Source: Nocardioides sp.
GTDB taxonomy: Bacteria; Actinomycetota; Actinomycetes; Propionibacteriales; Nocardioidaceae
Assembly: GCF_030019515.1 (NCBI RefSeq)
Contig: NZ_JASEEQ010000014.1
Span: 62,001-126,000 of the forward strand
Direction: 5' to 3'
DNA: 64,000 nt
The position numbers and the translations under genes are program-made. Below the pieces are notes generated by a model. The model did no database searches and was not told where the DNA came from. It was given only the letters and a program-made list of their open reading frames with translations. Every line of letters starts with the position of its first letter. The first letter of the stretch is position 1. This document shows, one piece after another, positions 62,422 to 64,000 of the stretch.

Positions 62422-64000
62422 ACCGCCTCCTGGAGCTCGCCGCGGAGGTCGATCTCGACGTCCGGGTCTGAGTAGAACTTCGGGTCGGCGGCGAGGATCG
62501 CCGCGCGTACGTCGAGGACCTCGACGATCCGGTCGCGGATCAGCGTGGAGCCGACCAGGCCGTGGTCGTCGATGTCGCTGTGGACGTCGGTCTCCTCGTC
62601 GACGATGTCGATGATCTCGTCGACGACGATCGCCACGCTGCGCGAGCCGGCCGAGTAGACGACGACCACCAGGTCGTCGCCGGCGCGCTCGCTGATCGCG
62701 CCGAGGTGCCGGTCCAGTCGCAGCAGCGGCAGGATCGCGCCGCGGTACTGGACGACCTCGCGGCTGCCCACCACCTCGACCGTGCTGGCCGCGATGTTCT
62801 CCAGCCGGGTGACCGAGGAGAGCGGGATCGCGACGCGGCGACCGCCGCCGATGCCGGCGACCAGCATCCGCAGGTGCTCACTGGTCGCCTTCTGCTCCTC
62901 GGCCGCGGTGCCGACGGCGCCGCGCTCGAGGGCCTCGGCGGTCAGTGCCCGGCGGGCCAGCGCCTGGACGTCGAGGATCAGGGCGACCCGCCCGTCACCG
63001 AGGATCGTCGCGCCGGAGTAGGTCCCCAGCGACTTCAGCCGGGAGGTCAGCGGCTTCACCACGATCTCCTCGGTGCTGAGCACCCGGTCGATGACCAGGC
63101 CGAAGCGCTTGCCCTCGGCCTGGAGCACCGCGATGAGCACGTGCCCGTCGGACCGGTCGGACTCGACGCCGAGGACGTCGGTGAGGCGGACCAGCGGGAG
63201 CAGGGCACCACGCAGCCGGTAGACCGACGCGCCGTTGACGTCCTCCACGGCGGTGGCGGCCCGGTCGGCGTCGAGCGCGACCAGCTCCAGCAGGCTGACC
63301 TGCGGGATCGCGTACCGGTCGCCCGCACACTCCACCGTGAGCGCCGGCACGATCGCCAGCGTCAGCGGGATGCGCAGTCGGCAGGTGGTGCCCCGGCCGA
63401 CCACGGACTCGACCTCGATGGTCCCGCCGATGGCCTCGATGTTGGTCTTCACCACGTCCATGCCGACACCACGCCCGGAGACGTTGGTGACGGCCTGGGC
63501 GGTCGAGAAGCCCGGCAGGAAGATCAGCTGGAGGATGTCGGCCGGCGACATCTGGGCGAGCTGGGCGGTGGTGCGCAGGCCGCTGGCCAGCGCCTTCTCC
63601 GCGATCCGGTCGGCGTCGATGCCGGCCCCGTCGTCACACACCTCGACGACCACCTGGCCGCCTTCGTGGTACGCGCGCAGGGTCAGCACGCCCTCGGCGG
63701 GCTTGCCGGCCGCGACCCGGCCCTCGGGGGTCTCGAGGCCGTGGTCGACCGCGTTCCGGACCAGGTGGGTCAGCGGGTCCTTGACCGACTCCAGGAGCGA
63801 GCGGTCGAGCTCGGTCTCCCGGCCCACCATGGCCAACGACACGGTCTTGCCGCAGGCGGCGCCCAGGTCGCGCACGACGCGCGGGAGCTTGGACCAGAGG
63901 TGGTCGATCGGCTGCATGCGGGTCTTCATGACCCCCTCCTGCAGCTCGGTCGCGATCAGGTTGAGGCGCTGCGCGGAGCGGGTCAGGTCCAGGTCGTCCT
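62418..64000 (-). CDS. cheA: Chemotaxis histidine kinase CheA (C-terminal part), with two CheW-like domains
   Basis: The 5' end lies beyond the right edge; 526 residues are visible. They contain the end of the dimerisation domain (RSAQRLNLIATELQEGVMKT), then the kinase core: N-box HLVRNAVDHGLE, G1 DDGAGID, G2 GRGVGMDVV, G3 GRGTTC. A P5 CheW-like domain follows, and then a second CheW-like domain (about the last 140 residues; VAIPLSSVTRLENI, SVAIVVDEIIDIVDEE), which standard CheA lacks. The P1 His domain is not in the window. It should phosphorylate both CheY-like proteins and CheB. Confidence 0.93.
   Translation of the reverse strand, partial: DDLDLTRSAQRLNLIATELQEGVMKTRMQPIDHLWSKLPRVVRDLGAACGKTVSLAMVGRETELDRSLLESVKDPLTHLVRNAVDHGLETPEGRVAAGKPAEGVLTLRAYHEGGQVVVEVCDDGAGIDADRIAEKALASGLRTTAQLAQMSPADILQLIFLPGFSTAQAVTNVSGRGVGMDVVKTNIEAIGGTIEVESVVGRGTTCRLRIPLTLAIVPALTVECAGDRYAIPQVSLLELVALDADRAATAVEDVNGASVYRLRGALLPLVRLTDVLGVESDRSDGHVLIAVLQAEGKRFGLVIDRVLSTEEIVVKPLTSRLKSLGTYSGATILGDGRVALILDVQALARRALTAEALERGAVGTAAEEQKATSEHLRMLVAGIGGGRRVAIPLSSVTRLENIAASTVEVVGSREVVQYRGAILPLLRLDRHLGAISERAGDDLVVVVYSAGSRSVAIVVDEIIDIVDEETDVHSDIDDHGLVGSTLIRDRIVEVLDVRAAILAADPKFYSDPDVEIDLRGELQEAV

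Overview
The window is chromosomal DNA of a high-GC actinobacterium. The best fit is Nocardioides or another member of the Nocardioidaceae. That placement is an inference from gene content: a monomeric NADP isocitrate dehydrogenase, an Rv0249c-type succinate dehydrogenase beside a second SdhCAB set, the purH-folD-DUF3017 order, a perM (DUF6350) gene next to purN, a SigE-type ECF sigma factor, and many GTG/TTG starts with 1-8 base stop/start overlaps. I saw no rRNA, tRNA, CRISPR array, prophage or insertion sequence. Almost all of the sequence is coding; the one stretch over 300 bases without an intact gene is 12076-12569.

Layout. 1-1430: nucleoside-type ABC uptake system (ATPase cut by the window edge, BMP-family lipoprotein). 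1573-2781: M20 amidohydrolase. 2849-7721: methylmalonyl-CoA mutase operon mutA-mutB-meaB. 7785-8528: unknown membrane protein. 8602-12075: first succinate:quinone oxidoreductase (minus strand). 12247-12506: wreck of a glycosyltransferase gene, beside a CRP/GlxR-like site. 12570-16053: second succinate dehydrogenase sdhCAB (plus strand). 16065-18937: TIGR03032 protein coupled to a secreted nine-repeat ELWxxDGT protein. 19041-22207: LigT-like phosphoesterase, trpS and a secreted GH5 glycosidase. 22281-24785: GNAT acetyltransferase, MFS exporter and divergent TetR. 24796-32660: sugar or sugar-acid regulon consisting of an enolase-superfamily dehydratase, PfkB kinase, KDPG-type aldolase, SDR, XylFGH-like ABC importer and a sensory-rhodopsin-transducer (ASRT) family protein, with a divergent GntR regulator whose probable operator lies inside the operon promoter. 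32694-38397: small membrane protein, isocitrate dehydrogenase, aquaporin with an unusual tail, lipoprotein, malate dehydrogenase. 38428-44283: unknown protein, then the perM-purN-[ZTP riboswitch]-purH-folD-DUF3017 group. 44377-47631: membrane-tethered sigma-like protein, then an ECF sigma factor with a membrane partner. 47744-49817: sucCD. 49975-51555: stand-alone B12-binding protein and an M23 peptidase. 51560-53995: pcrA/uvrD helicase. 54030-64000: chemotaxis cluster (cheA cut by the edge, cheW, two MCPs, an unknown 301-aa protein, cheB, cheR, two CheY-like regulators, two CheX/CheC-like proteins).

How the genes work together. Central carbon metabolism dominates: succinyl-CoA synthetase, two succinate dehydrogenases, malate and isocitrate dehydrogenases, and methylmalonyl-CoA mutase feeding propionyl-CoA carbon into succinyl-CoA. 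The 24.8-32.7 kb regulon looks like one import-and-degrade unit: periplasmic capture, ABC import, oxidation by the SDR, dehydration by the enolase-superfamily protein, phosphorylation, and aldol cleavage to pyruvate plus a triose phosphate. The purine genes are joined by a ZTP riboswitch that would sense 10-formyl-THF shortage. The most unusual items are the ASRT protein in a sugar operon, the sigma-like protein fused to a membrane and extracytoplasmic region, the back-to-back succinate dehydrogenases with a gene relic between them, and a CheA carrying two CheW-like domains.
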